A DNA stretch of 64,000 nt from positions 37,236 through 101,235 of the forward strand of contig JAJEDI010000062.1 in NCBI GenBank assembly GCA_022821585.1. The letters run 5' to 3'. This stretch comes from Caldilineaceae bacterium (GTDB lineage Bacteria; Chloroflexota; Anaerolineae; Caldilineales; Caldilineaceae). Made by a program: the position numbers and the translations under genes. The notes beneath the pieces are model-generated. The model did no database searches, was not told the DNA's origin, and saw nothing but the letters and a program-made list of their open reading frames with translations. Below are positions 29,957 through 39,900 of the stretch, in pieces (the first letter of the stretch is position 1; each line of letters starts with the position of its first letter).

Positions 29957-30683
29957 CCAGGGGTGTTAGCTTCTCGACAGTGCTGGGACCGATGCCGGTG
30001 ACCCGCTCCAGATCTTCGACAGCATTGTAGGGGCGGTTGGCGATGATGGCGGCAGCTTTGACGGGGCCGATGCCGGGCAAGGATGTGAGCTCCTCGGCTG
30101 AGGCGGTGTTGATGTTTACCAGTCCCGCGGCCCTTGCGTTGCCCTGGCCTGACGGAACGGCAGTCGGAGGCAGGTTGCCCGAGACGCCGGACTGAGGTTG
30201 ACTGGCAGGCGGCAAGGCCGATGACGCACCTGCGCCGGTCCGGAGTTGCGGCAGCGGGACATGAATCTGCGCGCCGTCGAAGACGATCTCCGCCTGGTTC
30301 ACCAACGCCGGGTCCGCACCGGGCAGCAGACCTCCCACCTTAGCTAGCGCGTCTCCGACGCGGGCACCAGCCGGCAGCTCAACCAGGCCGGGATTGTGAA
30401 CGCCGCCGGAGACGAAAACCCACAGCGGCCCAGGTGTCGCTGTGGGCGATGGCGCCGGTGTTGGAGCCGGTGTTGGCGGTGGGTGAAGCACAATCGCGGG
30501 CGGGGCCGGCCGGCGCAGAAACCACATCAGGGCGCCCGAAAAGATCGCGCTCAACAAGAAACCGAGTAGAAATCCCAGGCCCATATATCGCAATGCCGTT
30601 GATGCACCGGTGTTTTCAGCCATACGGGGTGCAGTTTCGGTAACCGGACTTCGAGTTGGTCGGGGGTCCAACTCAGTACTCAT
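29943..30683 (-). CDS. comEA: ComEA-type competence protein (SLBB plus helix-hairpin-helix)
   Basis: A 246-residue membrane-anchored DNA-binding protein for uptake of transforming DNA. One helix (MGLGFLLGFLLSAIFSGALMWFL, about residues 34-56) is followed by a Pro/Thr/Ala-rich linker and an SLBB-type domain (WVFVSGGVHNPGLVELPAGARVGDAL). A second linker leads to the ComEA double helix-hairpin-helix (VNINTASAEELTSLPGIGPV, then AVEDLERVTGIGPSTVEKL). Domain order and length match ComEA. comEC is not adjacent. The gene converges with the FAD oxidoreductase gene. Confidence 0.9.
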   Translation of the reverse strand: MSTELDPRPTRSPVTETAPRMAENTGASTALRYMGLGFLLGFLLSAIFSGALMWFLRRPAPPAIVLHPPPTPAPTPAPSPTATPGPLWVFVSGGVHNPGLVELPAGARVGDALAKVGGLLPGADPALVNQAEIVFDGAQIHVPLPQLRTGAGASSALPPASQPQSGVSGNLPPTAVPSGQGNARAAGLVNINTASAEELTSLPGIGPVKAAAIIANRPYNAVEDLERVTGIGPSTVEKLTPLVTTN

Positions 30684-30793
30684 ATTACGGTCTCCCTCAT
30701 TCAGATTTTTTCTGGCACAAGTATCCTCTGCTGCCGCGGCAAGAGAGGACGGTAAGGTTCCTTTGTGAGTGTCGAAGTACGGCGGCTATCCGA

Positions 30794-32023
30794 TCACTGG
30801 TTTCCGGCCACAGCCGAAATTCGCTTCAGCGCGTTGCGCCCGAAGATGGTCAGCGCCTGGTCGTCGTTCAAGGGGTGGAAGAGGCCGGGACGGACGTCAC
30901 GCAGATAACGCTCCAGTGGCATACTGCGGGACATGGACGCCCCACCTACCACGCGCACGGCGTGGTCGACGGCCTCGATGGCGTTGTTGGTGACGGTATA
31001 TTTGGAGGCAATCACGGCAGGAGTGAGTTCATCCCGCCGCGCTTCGAACTGATCCCAGTCGCGGGCGGTGTTGTAGAGGAGGGCCCTGGCCTGGAGCAGC
31101 AGCAGTTCGGCCTGGCCGAGGCGGCGCTGGATGCTCTCCAGTTCGGCGATCGGTTTGCCTAGGGCGGTGGGCACGCGTTTGGCGGCGTAGTCGGCTGCGA
31201 AATCGAGGGCGGCCTGGGCTACGCCGAGGTAGACGGCGCCGACAGTGCAGATAAACCAGGCGTTGGCCGGGGCTTTGCCGGTAGTGCGGGGGCTGGGCGC
31301 GCCGCGCCCGATCATCTGCTCGTCGGTCACGCGGGCGTTGACGATCTTCAAATCATGGCTGCCGGTGGCGCGCATGCCGAAAGAGTCCCAGGTTTCGATG
31401 ATTTCGAAGTGGGGGCCGGCGGGAATGACGAAGCGGGCGACGTGGCCGCTGCCGTCCTGCAGGGCCGCGGGAATGATGAAATAGTCCATCTCGGGGCTGA
31501 GGCTGGCGAAGGTCTTGAGCCCGTTGACGCGCCACGCGTCCTTGCCATTCTCCCGGACCGGTTCGGCGGTGGTTTCGGGCAGGCCGCCGCGACTGGGGCT
31601 GCCCAGGGTCGGCTCGGTGGCGACGGAGTTGATGAGCGCGCCCTGTTCAACGGCGTCGCGGCAGACCTGGGCGAAGAGAGGCTGGGGCCAGCCGCCGCCG
31701 CCATACTCGGAGGCGACGTCTTCGAATGCTTCGGCAACGCCCCCAATGACTTGAACGTGCATCACAAAGCTGAGCGCAGTGCTGCCGTCGCCCTGGGCCA
31801 GCGTCTCCATCGTCAGCGTCGCTTCGAGCAGATTGGCGCCCCAGCCGCCGAACTCCTGAGGGACAATTAGGGCCGGAAGACCCACCCGCCGGATGTCAAC
31901 GAAGTTTTCGTGTGGGAATGTTCCGTCGCGGTCATGCTGGGCGGCCCGCTCGCGCAGGACGGGGATCAAGCTGTGTGCGACGTCGATGAAGCGCTGCAGG
32001 CGTTCAGTTCTCGGGTAGAGCAT
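30794..32023 (-). CDS. Acyl-CoA dehydrogenase family protein
   Basis: A 409-residue FAD enzyme of the acyl-CoA dehydrogenase fold. The ATG at 32023 has a textbook GGAGGCG Shine-Dalgarno; the frame is open to 32101 but unneeded. The N-terminal alpha domain is followed by GLPALIVPQEFGGWGANLLE, a beta region (DSFGMRATGSHDLKIVNARV, the usual W/F-x-x-G-R-x-T/S-G segment) and a C-terminal helical domain ending DDQALTIFGRNALKRI. The WDSFGMRATGSHDL motif is typical of the broad family that also includes monooxygenase-like and nitroalkane-oxidase-like members. No catalytic Glu can be placed safely, so the substrate is unknown. It is divergent from the B12-binding gene, which begins 163 bp away. Confidence 0.88.
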   Translation of the reverse strand: MLYPRTERLQRFIDVAHSLIPVLRERAAQHDRDGTFPHENFVDIRRVGLPALIVPQEFGGWGANLLEATLTMETLAQGDGSTALSFVMHVQVIGGVAEAFEDVASEYGGGGWPQPLFAQVCRDAVEQGALINSVATEPTLGSPSRGGLPETTAEPVRENGKDAWRVNGLKTFASLSPEMDYFIIPAALQDGSGHVARFVIPAGPHFEIIETWDSFGMRATGSHDLKIVNARVTDEQMIGRGAPSPRTTGKAPANAWFICTVGAVYLGVAQAALDFAADYAAKRVPTALGKPIAELESIQRRLGQAELLLLQARALLYNTARDWDQFEARRDELTPAVIASKYTVTNNAIEAVDHAVRVVGGASMSRSMPLERYLRDVRPGLFHPLNDDQALTIFGRNALKRISAVAGNQ

Positions 32024-32186
32024 AGCGCCTCCGAAACTGCGGTCGTTCGTGCCGTTTCTGACTACTGATCGCCGTTCATTGTCGACAGGTATTTCCGACA
32101 CTGGTTTTGACGATGCGCGGCGGGTATTTTAACATAGTTCGGACGGGAACAGCCATTATTGCTCGAGCTTTCGGCATGGGATTTCG

Positions 32187-32588
32187 ATGAAGCAGAGTCA
32201 GATACGGGTTTTGATCGCCAAGCCGGGGCTGGACGGCCACGACCGCGGGGCCAAGGTCATAGCCAGGGCGTTGCGCGATGCCGGATTCGAGGTGATCTAC
32301 ACGGGCATTCGGCAGACGCCCCAGATGATCGCGGCGGCGGCGTTGCAGGAAGATGTGGATGTCGTCGGCCTGTCGATCCTCAGCGGCGCGCATATGACGC
32401 TCTGCCCCAAGGTGGTCGAACTGCTCCATGCCCAGGGCCAAGAAGATGTTCTGGTGCTGTTGGGCGGAATCATCCCTGACGAGGATGCCGCCCGGCTCAA
32501 GGCCGCCGGCGTGCACGCTGTCTTCGGGCCGGGCACGACCTCAGCCGAGATCATTTCTTACATTCGAACCGCCATGGCTGGCGCCTGA
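32187..32588 (+). CDS. Stand-alone cobalamin-binding subunit, methylmalonyl-CoA mutase C-terminal type
   Basis: A 133-residue B12-binding domain. The signature [10 protein letters not shown] (D-x-H-x-x-G) provides the His that ligates cobalt. [16 protein letters not shown] and [18 protein letters not shown] are the other cofactor-binding segments of the small-subunit or C-terminal part of methylmalonyl-CoA mutase (McmA2-like). It begins with its own ATG ([20 protein letters not shown]). meaB follows 48 bp downstream, so the pair likely serves a mutase whose large substrate-binding subunit is encoded elsewhere. Confidence 0.9.
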   Translation: MKQSQIRVLIAKPGLDGHDRGAKVIARALRDAGFEVIYTGIRQTPQMIAAAALQEDVDVVGLSILSGAHMTLCPKVVELLHAQGQEDVLVLLGGIIPDEDAARLKAAGVHAVFGPGTTSAEIISYIRTAMAGA

Positions 32589-32636
32589 ACAGTTCACTCT
32601 CCGCGAACCACTGCAAACAGGCAACCGGTGTTGCCG

Positions 32637-33662
32637 ATGCCCAAACCAGTCCCCACGCAACAACTGATCGATAGTCTTCTCCGGGGAGACCGGCTGGCGC
32701 TTGCGCGCGCCATCAGCTGCGTGGAGGATGACGCGAAGGATGCGGCTGAGATCGTGCGGGCGGTGTTCGCGCACACTGGCAAGGCGCACTTTATCGGCAT
32801 CACCGGCGCGCCGGGCACCGGCAAATCGACGCTGGTATCGGCGCTGGTCGAGAGTTACCGGGCGAGCGGCGTGACCGTCGGTGTGCTGGCGGTGGACCCG
32901 ACCAGTCCCTTCAGCGGCGGCGCGCTGTTGGGGGACCGTGTGCGGATGACGAGCCACAGCGGCGACGCCGGTGTTTTCATCCGCTCGATGGCGACGCGTC
33001 GGGGGGCGGGCGGCCTCGCGAAGGCGAGCGCCGAAGCAATGCTGCTGCTGGATGCGGCCGGGTTTGACTGCGTTCTTGTCGAAACTGTGGGTGCGGGCCA
33101 GGCGGAAATCGAAATCGCCAGCGTTGCCGATACGGTCGTGGTGGTGGAGGCGCCGGGCCTGGGCGACGAGGTGCAGGCGATCAAGGCGGGCCTGCTGGAG
33201 ATTGCCGATATATTCGCCGTCAACAAGGCGGACCGTGCGGGCGCGGCGCGCACGGTGGCGGCGTTGGAGATGATGCTGGAGACTGGAGGTGCAGCGGCCC
33301 AGTCGATCATGCATCACGGGCAGCGCATGGAGACGGGCGCGGCGGCTTCCGAAAGCGACGCCGAGGGGGGATGGTCGATTCCGGTCTTGGAGACGGTCGC
33401 TGTCAGTGGGGGCGGCGTGGCACAGCTGCGGGATGCGCTTGAGCGGCACAGTGCGTGGCTGGACGAGAGCGGTGGACGCGCGGAGCGCGAAGGCAGGCGT
33501 CTTGACCATATGCTGCAGACGCTTGTCCAGGCCGAGGTTTTAGCGCGGCTGGAGAGAGGGCTGGCCCCGGCTCTGCGCGGGGAGCTTGTGGAACTGATGC
33601 AGCGGCGGCAGATTGATCCTTACAGCGCCGCGGCGGATGTGATCAGGAAACTCTCCAGGTAG
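32637..33662 (+). CDS. meaB: Methylmalonyl-CoA mutase-associated GTPase MeaB
   Basis: A 341-residue G3E-type GTPase that protects and reactivates B12-dependent acyl-CoA mutases. The P-loop GITGAPGTGKSTLVSAL is followed by GVLAVDPTSPFSGGALLGDR, a diagnostic MeaB/ArgK motif, then VETVGAGQAEIEIASVAD, NKADRAGAARTV (base recognition) and a C-terminal helical dimerisation arm. GTG at 32628 would add three residues and is preceded by AGG; the ATG is chosen by similarity of the N-terminus to family members. It directly follows the cobalamin-binding subunit. Confidence 0.92.
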   Translation: MPKPVPTQQLIDSLLRGDRLALARAISCVEDDAKDAAEIVRAVFAHTGKAHFIGITGAPGTGKSTLVSALVESYRASGVTVGVLAVDPTSPFSGGALLGDRVRMTSHSGDAGVFIRSMATRRGAGGLAKASAEAMLLLDAAGFDCVLVETVGAGQAEIEIASVADTVVVVEAPGLGDEVQAIKAGLLEIADIFAVNKADRAGAARTVAALEMMLETGGAAAQSIMHHGQRMETGAAASESDAEGGWSIPVLETVAVSGGGVAQLRDALERHSAWLDESGGRAEREGRRLDHMLQTLVQAEVLARLERGLAPALRGELVELMQRRQIDPYSAAADVIRKLSR

Positions 33663-33757
33663 ATCCATTTCACATTCGTTCTGAATTGATTCAGTGACCG
33701 ACCCTTGAACTCAGTCGTTGCGCGTGCATAGGTATTAGACAGCGAATCCATACATAA

Positions 33758-34426
33758 ATGCGTGGTCCTGAAACTGAAACGCCGGTTTGGCGAATCGCAA
33801 CCCTCTTTCCAAATCAAGGTGAATGGAGTGAACAGGAATTTCTGGCGCTGGAGACAAACCGCCGCGTCGAATTCGACAATGGTTTTGTAGAGGTGCATGA
33901 CGCCCCAACCGATAGGCACCAGGGAACCATAGTATTCCTGTGCTTCGCTCTCAACAGTATTGCGCGGCGTATTGGAGGTGCGGTCCGGCCGGGCGGTCTA
34001 CTGTTACGCCTGTGGGATCAGAAGTACCGGCAACCGGATGTCGTCTTCTTGCTCGATCGCAACAACATCCTGCGCCAAGAGAAGTTCTGGGATGGGGCTG
34101 ACCTGGCAATTGAAATCGTCAGCCGGGGCCTTGAAAGCCGCGAGCGGGACCTGGTGACGAAACGGATCGAATACGCACGGGCGGGCATTCAAGAGTACTG
34201 GATCATCGATCCAGAGCAGGAGGCGGTTACAGTTCTGCCCCTGGCCGGCGACTCTTACTCCGAAGACAGTCTCTACGGCCGCGGCGATATCGTTAAGTCT
34301 CCCCTTTTGCCTGAACTTGCTCTGCCAGTTGCGGAGATTCTAGACACAAATCAGGGCCGCACGTACGGGAGAACGGTGTTTACACAGTTGCAGTTATCGA
34401 AGTCCTTTACCTGCGCTTCCTCATAG
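33758..34426 (+). CDS. Uma2-family restriction-endonuclease-like protein
   Basis: A 222-residue protein of the Uma2/DUF820 family, which adopts a PD-(D/E)XK nuclease fold. The N-terminal WSEQEFLALETNRRVEFDNG is the family hallmark. The putative catalytic core is QPDVVFLLDRN followed by DLAIEIVSRGLESRERDLVTK and then the EYWIIDPEQEAVTV strand. A second copy lies at 45069-45713. The two share most residues through EILD, but this protein runs about 24 residues past the end of the other (QGRTYGRTVFTQLQLSKSF), perhaps after loss of the original stop. Uma2 proteins are very abundant in Chloroflexi and Cyanobacteria; their biological role is not settled. Confidence 0.88.
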   Translation: MRGPETETPVWRIATLFPNQGEWSEQEFLALETNRRVEFDNGFVEVHDAPTDRHQGTIVFLCFALNSIARRIGGAVRPGGLLLRLWDQKYRQPDVVFLLDRNNILRQEKFWDGADLAIEIVSRGLESRERDLVTKRIEYARAGIQEYWIIDPEQEAVTVLPLAGDSYSEDSLYGRGDIVKSPLLPELALPVAEILDTNQGRTYGRTVFTQLQLSKSFTCASS

Positions 34427-34504
34427 TCCCCCGCCCGAGAGCACACAGATCCTGCAAAGGCAGTTGGCCGCAGCAAGAGAGACAGCCCCTTGCCCGGCTT
34501 GGCT

Positions 34505-35179
34505 TTACAGCAGTTCATCGTCGTCCAGCAGGCCGCTGCGCGCCGCCCAGACCCCCATCTCCTGCCTGCTGCCCACGCCCAGTTTGCGCCGTATGGCATA
34601 TACAGCGTTGCGTACGGTCATAGGATTCTTGTTGCCGCGCACTTCGGCTATCTCCGCGTACGACATACCCCGGGCAAACATTCTGAGCAGCTCACGCTCT
34701 CGGACCGTCAACCTGTCAAGTTCGTCGGGAGGGATTGGACCGGGAGCGCCGCCCATTCCGGTGACCAGTCTCCTTGCCGCCTCTCCCTGCAGGCTAAATT
34801 CACCGTCGGCAACCTCGCGTAAAGTTGACAGCAGCATCTCCTTGCCGGAAAACTTCTGGAGGTACCCCGTGGCCCCGGCATTTACGGCCTGCACGATGGC
34901 ACTGTCCCTGTTGGACGCGGTCAGCATGAGGACCCGCGTGTCCGGCAGAACCGCGGTTATGTCCCGGCAAGCATCGATGCCGTCCTTGAACGGCATCACG
35001 ATGTCCATAATGATCACATCAGGCCCCAGCTCTTGCGCCAGTTCCACCGCTTGTTCCCCGTCGCAGGCCTGTCCCACGACCTCGAATTCGCCAGACTGCT
35101 CCAGTACTTGTGCAATCCCCTCCCGCAAGATGGCGTGGTCGTCAACTATCATCACTTTGATTTTGCTTTCCGATGACAT
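34505..35179 (-). CDS. LuxR/NarL-family response regulator
   Basis: A 224-residue two-component regulator with a good AAAGGAG Shine-Dalgarno. The receiver domain (residues 8-125) has VMIVDDHAILREG, phospho-acceptor Asp in PDVIIMDIVMPFKDG, the Thr of LMLTASN and Lys in GYLQKF. The LuxR-type HTH is at the C-terminus (LTVRERELLRMFARGMSYAE, TVRNAVYAIRRKLGVGSRQE). The inserted RGNKNPMT within the HTH is slightly longer than usual. It is the partner of the histidine kinase gene 21 bp upstream. Its targets are unknown. Confidence 0.92.
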   Translation of the reverse strand: MSSESKIKVMIVDDHAILREGIAQVLEQSGEFEVVGQACDGEQAVELAQELGPDVIIMDIVMPFKDGIDACRDITAVLPDTRVLMLTASNRDSAIVQAVNAGATGYLQKFSGKEMLLSTLREVADGEFSLQGEAARRLVTGMGGAPGPIPPDELDRLTVRERELLRMFARGMSYAEIAEVRGNKNPMTVRNAVYAIRRKLGVGSRQEMGVWAARSGLLDDDELL

Positions 35180-35200
35180 ACGCCGGACTCCTTTAACGTA

Positions 35201-36451
35201 CTAATTGGGAACAGTACAACTGACGGTGGTGCCGTTGCTGTTGGACTCGACGTGGAGGCTGCCGCCCATGCGCTCTGCGTCAGCCTCCATGTTTCTGAAG
35301 CCGCGGCCGCGCACGGCGTAATCATCAGGAAGCCCGCTCCCGTCGTCCGACACCGACATCCGCAGATTCTCCTCCCCAAACTCCAGGGAGATCGTCACGT
35401 TCTCGGCGTCCGAATGGCGAAAGGCATTGGTGAGCGCATTGTGGGCGATGGTGAACAACAGACTGCGCTTGATGGTGGACAGTTGCGGTTCGACTCCTTG
35501 CAGCTCCAGACTGGCTGGAATCGAGGCGATGACGGTGAAGGTGTCGGCGTGCGCTTCCAGGACTTCGCTCAGCGTGCTTCCGCTGAATATCAGCCCACCG
35601 TCTATTGGGTGCCTGAGAGCCCACATGGTCGACCTGGTCAGGGACCACATCGCGTTCAGTTTGTCGACCAACTCGGGATTGCAGCTGTCGGCCTTATCGA
35701 TCGCGTCCTCAAGACCCAGCCCCAACGTGTAGGCTGATTGCGCGGTCGTGTCATGGATGGTCTGCGACATTTCGAGCCGCTGCCGCTGTAACTCCCGCTC
35801 CCGCGCTACCGCTTCCAGCCTTCTGATCCTCTCCGACCTGGCGACCAGACTGACCGTTCCCACCACGGCATACATGACAGCGATCCTGGCAATCAACGCT
35901 TTATCTTCTCTGGCGTCGAGGTCGAGTCCTCCTCCAACGGTCAGGCTCACGGCAGTGTAAAGGACGGCCATCAGTGTCGCCCACGAGAAGCTCAGTCTGA
36001 ACGAACTGAAGAAGACCGCGAACCAGGCCAGGGCAGGGTAGTAGAGCAGGTAGAAAAAGAAATGACTGAAGCCGCCGCCGACCACCATCGCCACCGTTAT
36101 CAGGACCATGTCCGTTGCACTGATCCCCAGCATCAGGTGCAAAGTCACATGACGGCCCGAACGAAGGCTGTAGTGGAGGTAGGAGTTGAATGCTACCAGG
36201 ACAATGAAGCACAGGATATAACCGGTGTACCTGGAACTGTCGAACACAGGTCGGTACACCAGCTGGAAGACGCAGAGAGCGATGATAAACCACCGAAACC
36301 AAAGGGATATCGTAGCAGGGTAGCGCAGTTCTTCAGGGCCGACCTCCCTGATTGCCCAGTTGCGGCCAACCAGAGCATCGACTACATCTGTCGGAGACCT
36401 CAGGAATGCAACGCCTGGATTTCGGCTTGTCGTACGCCGCTGCCGAGCCAT
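35201..36451 (-). CDS. Membrane sensor histidine kinase (NarL-type, HisKA_3)
   Basis: A 416-residue kinase. About six hydrophobic helices occupy the first 200 residues (WFIIALCVFQLVY, ILCFIVLVAFNSYL, DMVLITVAMVV, FFFYLLYYPALAWFAVFF and others) with no large external loop, so it probably senses a membrane or intramembrane signal. The phospho-acceptor is in SQTIHDTTAQSAYTLGLGLE. The HATPase has the N-box IAHNALTNAFRHSDAENV and G-box SDDGSGLP with GRGFRNMEADAERMGGSL. It forms an operon with the LuxR-type regulator. Confidence 0.92.
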   Translation of the reverse strand: MARQRRTTSRNPGVAFLRSPTDVVDALVGRNWAIREVGPEELRYPATISLWFRWFIIALCVFQLVYRPVFDSSRYTGYILCFIVLVAFNSYLHYSLRSGRHVTLHLMLGISATDMVLITVAMVVGGGFSHFFFYLLYYPALAWFAVFFSSFRLSFSWATLMAVLYTAVSLTVGGGLDLDAREDKALIARIAVMYAVVGTVSLVARSERIRRLEAVARERELQRQRLEMSQTIHDTTAQSAYTLGLGLEDAIDKADSCNPELVDKLNAMWSLTRSTMWALRHPIDGGLIFSGSTLSEVLEAHADTFTVIASIPASLELQGVEPQLSTIKRSLLFTIAHNALTNAFRHSDAENVTISLEFGEENLRMSVSDDGSGLPDDYAVRGRGFRNMEADAERMGGSLHVESNSNGTTVSCTVPN

Positions 36452-36976
36452 AAGGATACCTTTCGAACCGCTGTACGGGGCTCTTCTTGGTCCTGGCGCA
36501 TCACTTTGCCCAAGAGCGGATGCAGACCACTCACGCCTGCTTTTTCGGTCCCAGTTGCCACGCAGCCCCGCGCGCGGTCGGCGTCAGAACGAGGGGATTT
36601 GGTTGAGCGCTCTCTGCGCAGTTTTCGCCGCAAAGGAGAAGAGCATTGGACTAAAGGTATTCGAATTGGGTCAAATTGTTCAACGAAGTGGGATTATTGC
36701 TACCAAAGGCTACCAGACTATAACTGTACAAAATGACAATTGACAAGTGGCGCTTGTACCGATTGAACTGACAGGATACTCCACGACACTTCTGAGGGGG
36801 CCCTTCATGTCCCGGATCTCCTGGCGATGCAAGTCCAACTGTCAAGATTTCCAGGTTAAGAGTGCGCTAACTGGAGACGCTGCTGGCGCTGGCGAGGTCA
36901 ACGGTATCTTCAACTCCACTTTCGGTAATCGGTGGATAATCGACAGTAGACCCGTCTCTGGCGCTGGCAAGCGGTC
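36452..36976. other. Intergenic region between the histidine kinase and the helicase gene
   Basis: About 525 bp; the reading frames here overlap one another without protein-like sequence. It should contain the promoter of the two-component operon. No repeat or RNA gene was recognised. Confidence 0.5.
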
Positions 36977-39900
36977 CTACAGGGTTTGTGCCGGCGGGGC
37001 AGTTGTGAGGAAGTCCAGCGCCGCCCTTTCGGCTTCGTCCTGCGCCTGCTGGAGGTTGTCAACGGATTTCTGGAGATTTGGTTGGAGGAAAAGGAACGAG
37101 ACCTCCTTCACGTTGACGCCGGCGGCCTTGCTCAGGGCGAGCGCGTAGGCCCCGCCCTGCAGACGGTAGCGTTCCATCGCCTGTTCGACCTCTTCTTCGG
37201 AGCCGACGGCATCGGTCTTGAAGTCAACGATCACGAAGCCGTCCTCTTCCTCGAAAAGAAGGTCGATGAAGCCTTCAACGATGCCGTCGCCGACGGGGCC
37301 GGCGACGGGCGCCTCTCTCCACCAGCGTCCCGATGCGAGCGCCCGTTCGACGAGAGAGCTTTGAAGAGCGCGGCGCGCGAGACGCGAGATCTCGTCAGTT
37401 TGCGCGGACACGCCCTCGGCTGCAGCCTGCGCGCGCACGTTTTCGTCGAGATCGCTGCCCGCGTGCAGGTCGACGACCTGGAGCACGGCGTGCACGGCGC
37501 GGCCGATGTTTGTCCCGGCGCGACCGCGGCGCCAGGGTTCGTCGGAGACGTCCTGTTCCGACTTTTCGTCCTGCCTATCCTGGGCGATACGGGTGGCGGC
37601 CGCCGAGATGGGGAGGCTGCGGGCGGCGAAGAGCTGGCGCCTCTGGTGTTGCCAGTGATGGCGCGTCTCGGGGGTGTCGTCGGCGAGGGTTGCAATTTGG
37701 CCGGCGGAAACTAAGGCGCGCGGTTCGGCGGCTGCCAGGGGATCGAAGCGCTGCCAGAGATGGTCCGCACTTTGCATGAACTCTTCGATGCGGGCGGCGG
37801 CCGAGGCACTGCCCCTCTTGTTGCGGTAAAGACTGACGACGAGATGATCGCGTGCACGGGTCGCGGCAACGTAGATCAACCGCACGCGCTCCTCTTCCCC
37901 GCGCTCCTTCTCGAATCCGGCCAGCTCTTCGTATCCGAGTGTTTGCAGCTCGGCCTTCACTTCGATCCGGCCGCTTGTGCGGTCGAACAGCACGGGATCG
38001 GGATTGGGGCCTCTGGTCGCGTTCAATCCGGCGAGAAGGACGATGGGGAATTCCAGTCCTTTGGCGCCATGGACGGTCATCACGCTGACTGCGCCGGCGT
38101 CCGACTCGCGCACGACCGTCTCGCGCGCTTTTGCCTGCTCTTCGCGCTGGCGATCAGTCCAGGCAAGGAATGCGCGCAGGGAGCCTTCGCCGGTTGCAGC
38201 GAAAGCGCGGGCGCGGTCTATGAGGAAGCCGTAACGCGTCCAGCGCCCGCGCCACTGGCGTTCGTCAAGGGCGAGCTCTCGGAGCCGGCGGGCACGAACG
38301 AACTGCTCGATGAGCGCGGCCGGGGCGGTCCATTTGCGGCGTTCGTGAAATTTTTTCAGGACGGCCAGCGCGCCGGCGACGGGACCGGGCAGGGCTTCAC
38401 CTTCGGTAAGGTAGTCGAACTGTCCGCCGGCTTCGACGAAGGTGAGCAGATCGGTGTCGGAGCAGGCGAAGGCCGGGGAGCGCAGCGCGGCCACGACCGC
38501 GACAGGGTGGGTTGGGTCGTCTATGGCCATGAGGCAGTTCAGCAGATCGCGTATCTCCTGCGTATTGTAGATGAGGGAGGCACTTTCGAGCCGAAAGGGG
38601 ATGCCTGCGTCCTCGAGCGCGATCTCAAGTGCATCGAAGCCGGTGCGGCGCGGCATCAGAACGCAGATATCCTGATAGTCTGCGCGGCGTGTCGTCCCGT
38701 TAGCGTCCTCTGAACGGACCTGCCAGCCATCATCGATCGCCGTGCGGATAGCGCGGGCGATGGCTTCGGCTTCCTGGCGCCGCACGACGCCCATATTTCC
38801 TTCGATTTCTCCACCCATGAAACGGACAGGGGGCGACTCGCCGGTCTGCGGGCTGGCGACGAGGGGCGCATAATCGGCCTGCGCTTCGCCCTGCATCCAC
38901 TGGCTGAAGAGGTGGTTGACCCAGTCGATGACCGGCGGTTGGGAGCGGAAGTTCTGTTGGAGCAGGACGCTGGCTCCGCCGACCGCCTGCCGCATCTGTT
39001 CGACCTGCTGGATGTCGGCGCGGCGGAAGCGGTAGATCGACTGTTTGGGGTCACCGACGACGAAGAGCTTGCCGTCGATGGGGCGCACTTTGCGCCAGTC
39101 ATGGGGACGGCCGTTGGGGTTTGTGCGACCGTCTGTCTTTTCGGCCAGGAACAGAGCGATCTCCGCCTGAAGCGGGTCGGTGTCCTGTATCTCGTCGATG
39201 AGGATGTGGGTGAAGCGGGCGCGGAAGTGGTCGCGGGCCGTGAGGTTGTCGCGGAGCAAATTGCGTGCGAGGACGAGCATGTCGAGGAACTCGACGTGAC
39301 CGGCGGCCTGCCGTGCGGTGGCGTAGTCGAGGGTGAAGCGCTGCAGCAGTTCGAGGACAGGGGTCAGCTCCGACGCCTGCTCGCTTTCGTCGAATTGTGA
39401 TGCGGGCGCATCAAAGGAGGCGCCGGCGAGCAGGTCGTGATTTGTGTGGAAACTGTTTGCGATCTTGCGAATGTGGTCGAGGGTCATGCCTGCTGTCAAG
39501 GCGGGGCGCAGGGCATCCTGTGCCTCGGGGTCCTCGAGGGTAGTATCCAGCCAGGCTGACCAGCGGTCTTCGAAGGCGATTTCGGCCGCGATTTCGTCGC
39601 GGATGGTGAACCCCGGCGGCAGGCCGGCGGCCAGTGGACGCTCACCCAGGAGCCGGCCGGCGAAGCTGTGCAACGTCTGGATGGCGGCCTGGTCCAGTTC
39701 TGCCACGGCGTGCAGGCAGCGTTCCCGCTGGTCCTGGGGCAAGCTTTCGTCATCAGCGGCCAGTTCGAGGCTTTCGGCGATGCGGGCGCGCAGCTCGGCG
39801 GCGGCCGACTCGGTGAAGGTGATGGCGGCGACCCCACCGAGCCTCGCCCGGCCGGTCTTGATGAGGGCGACGACGCGATCGACGAGGCTGCGTGTTTTGC

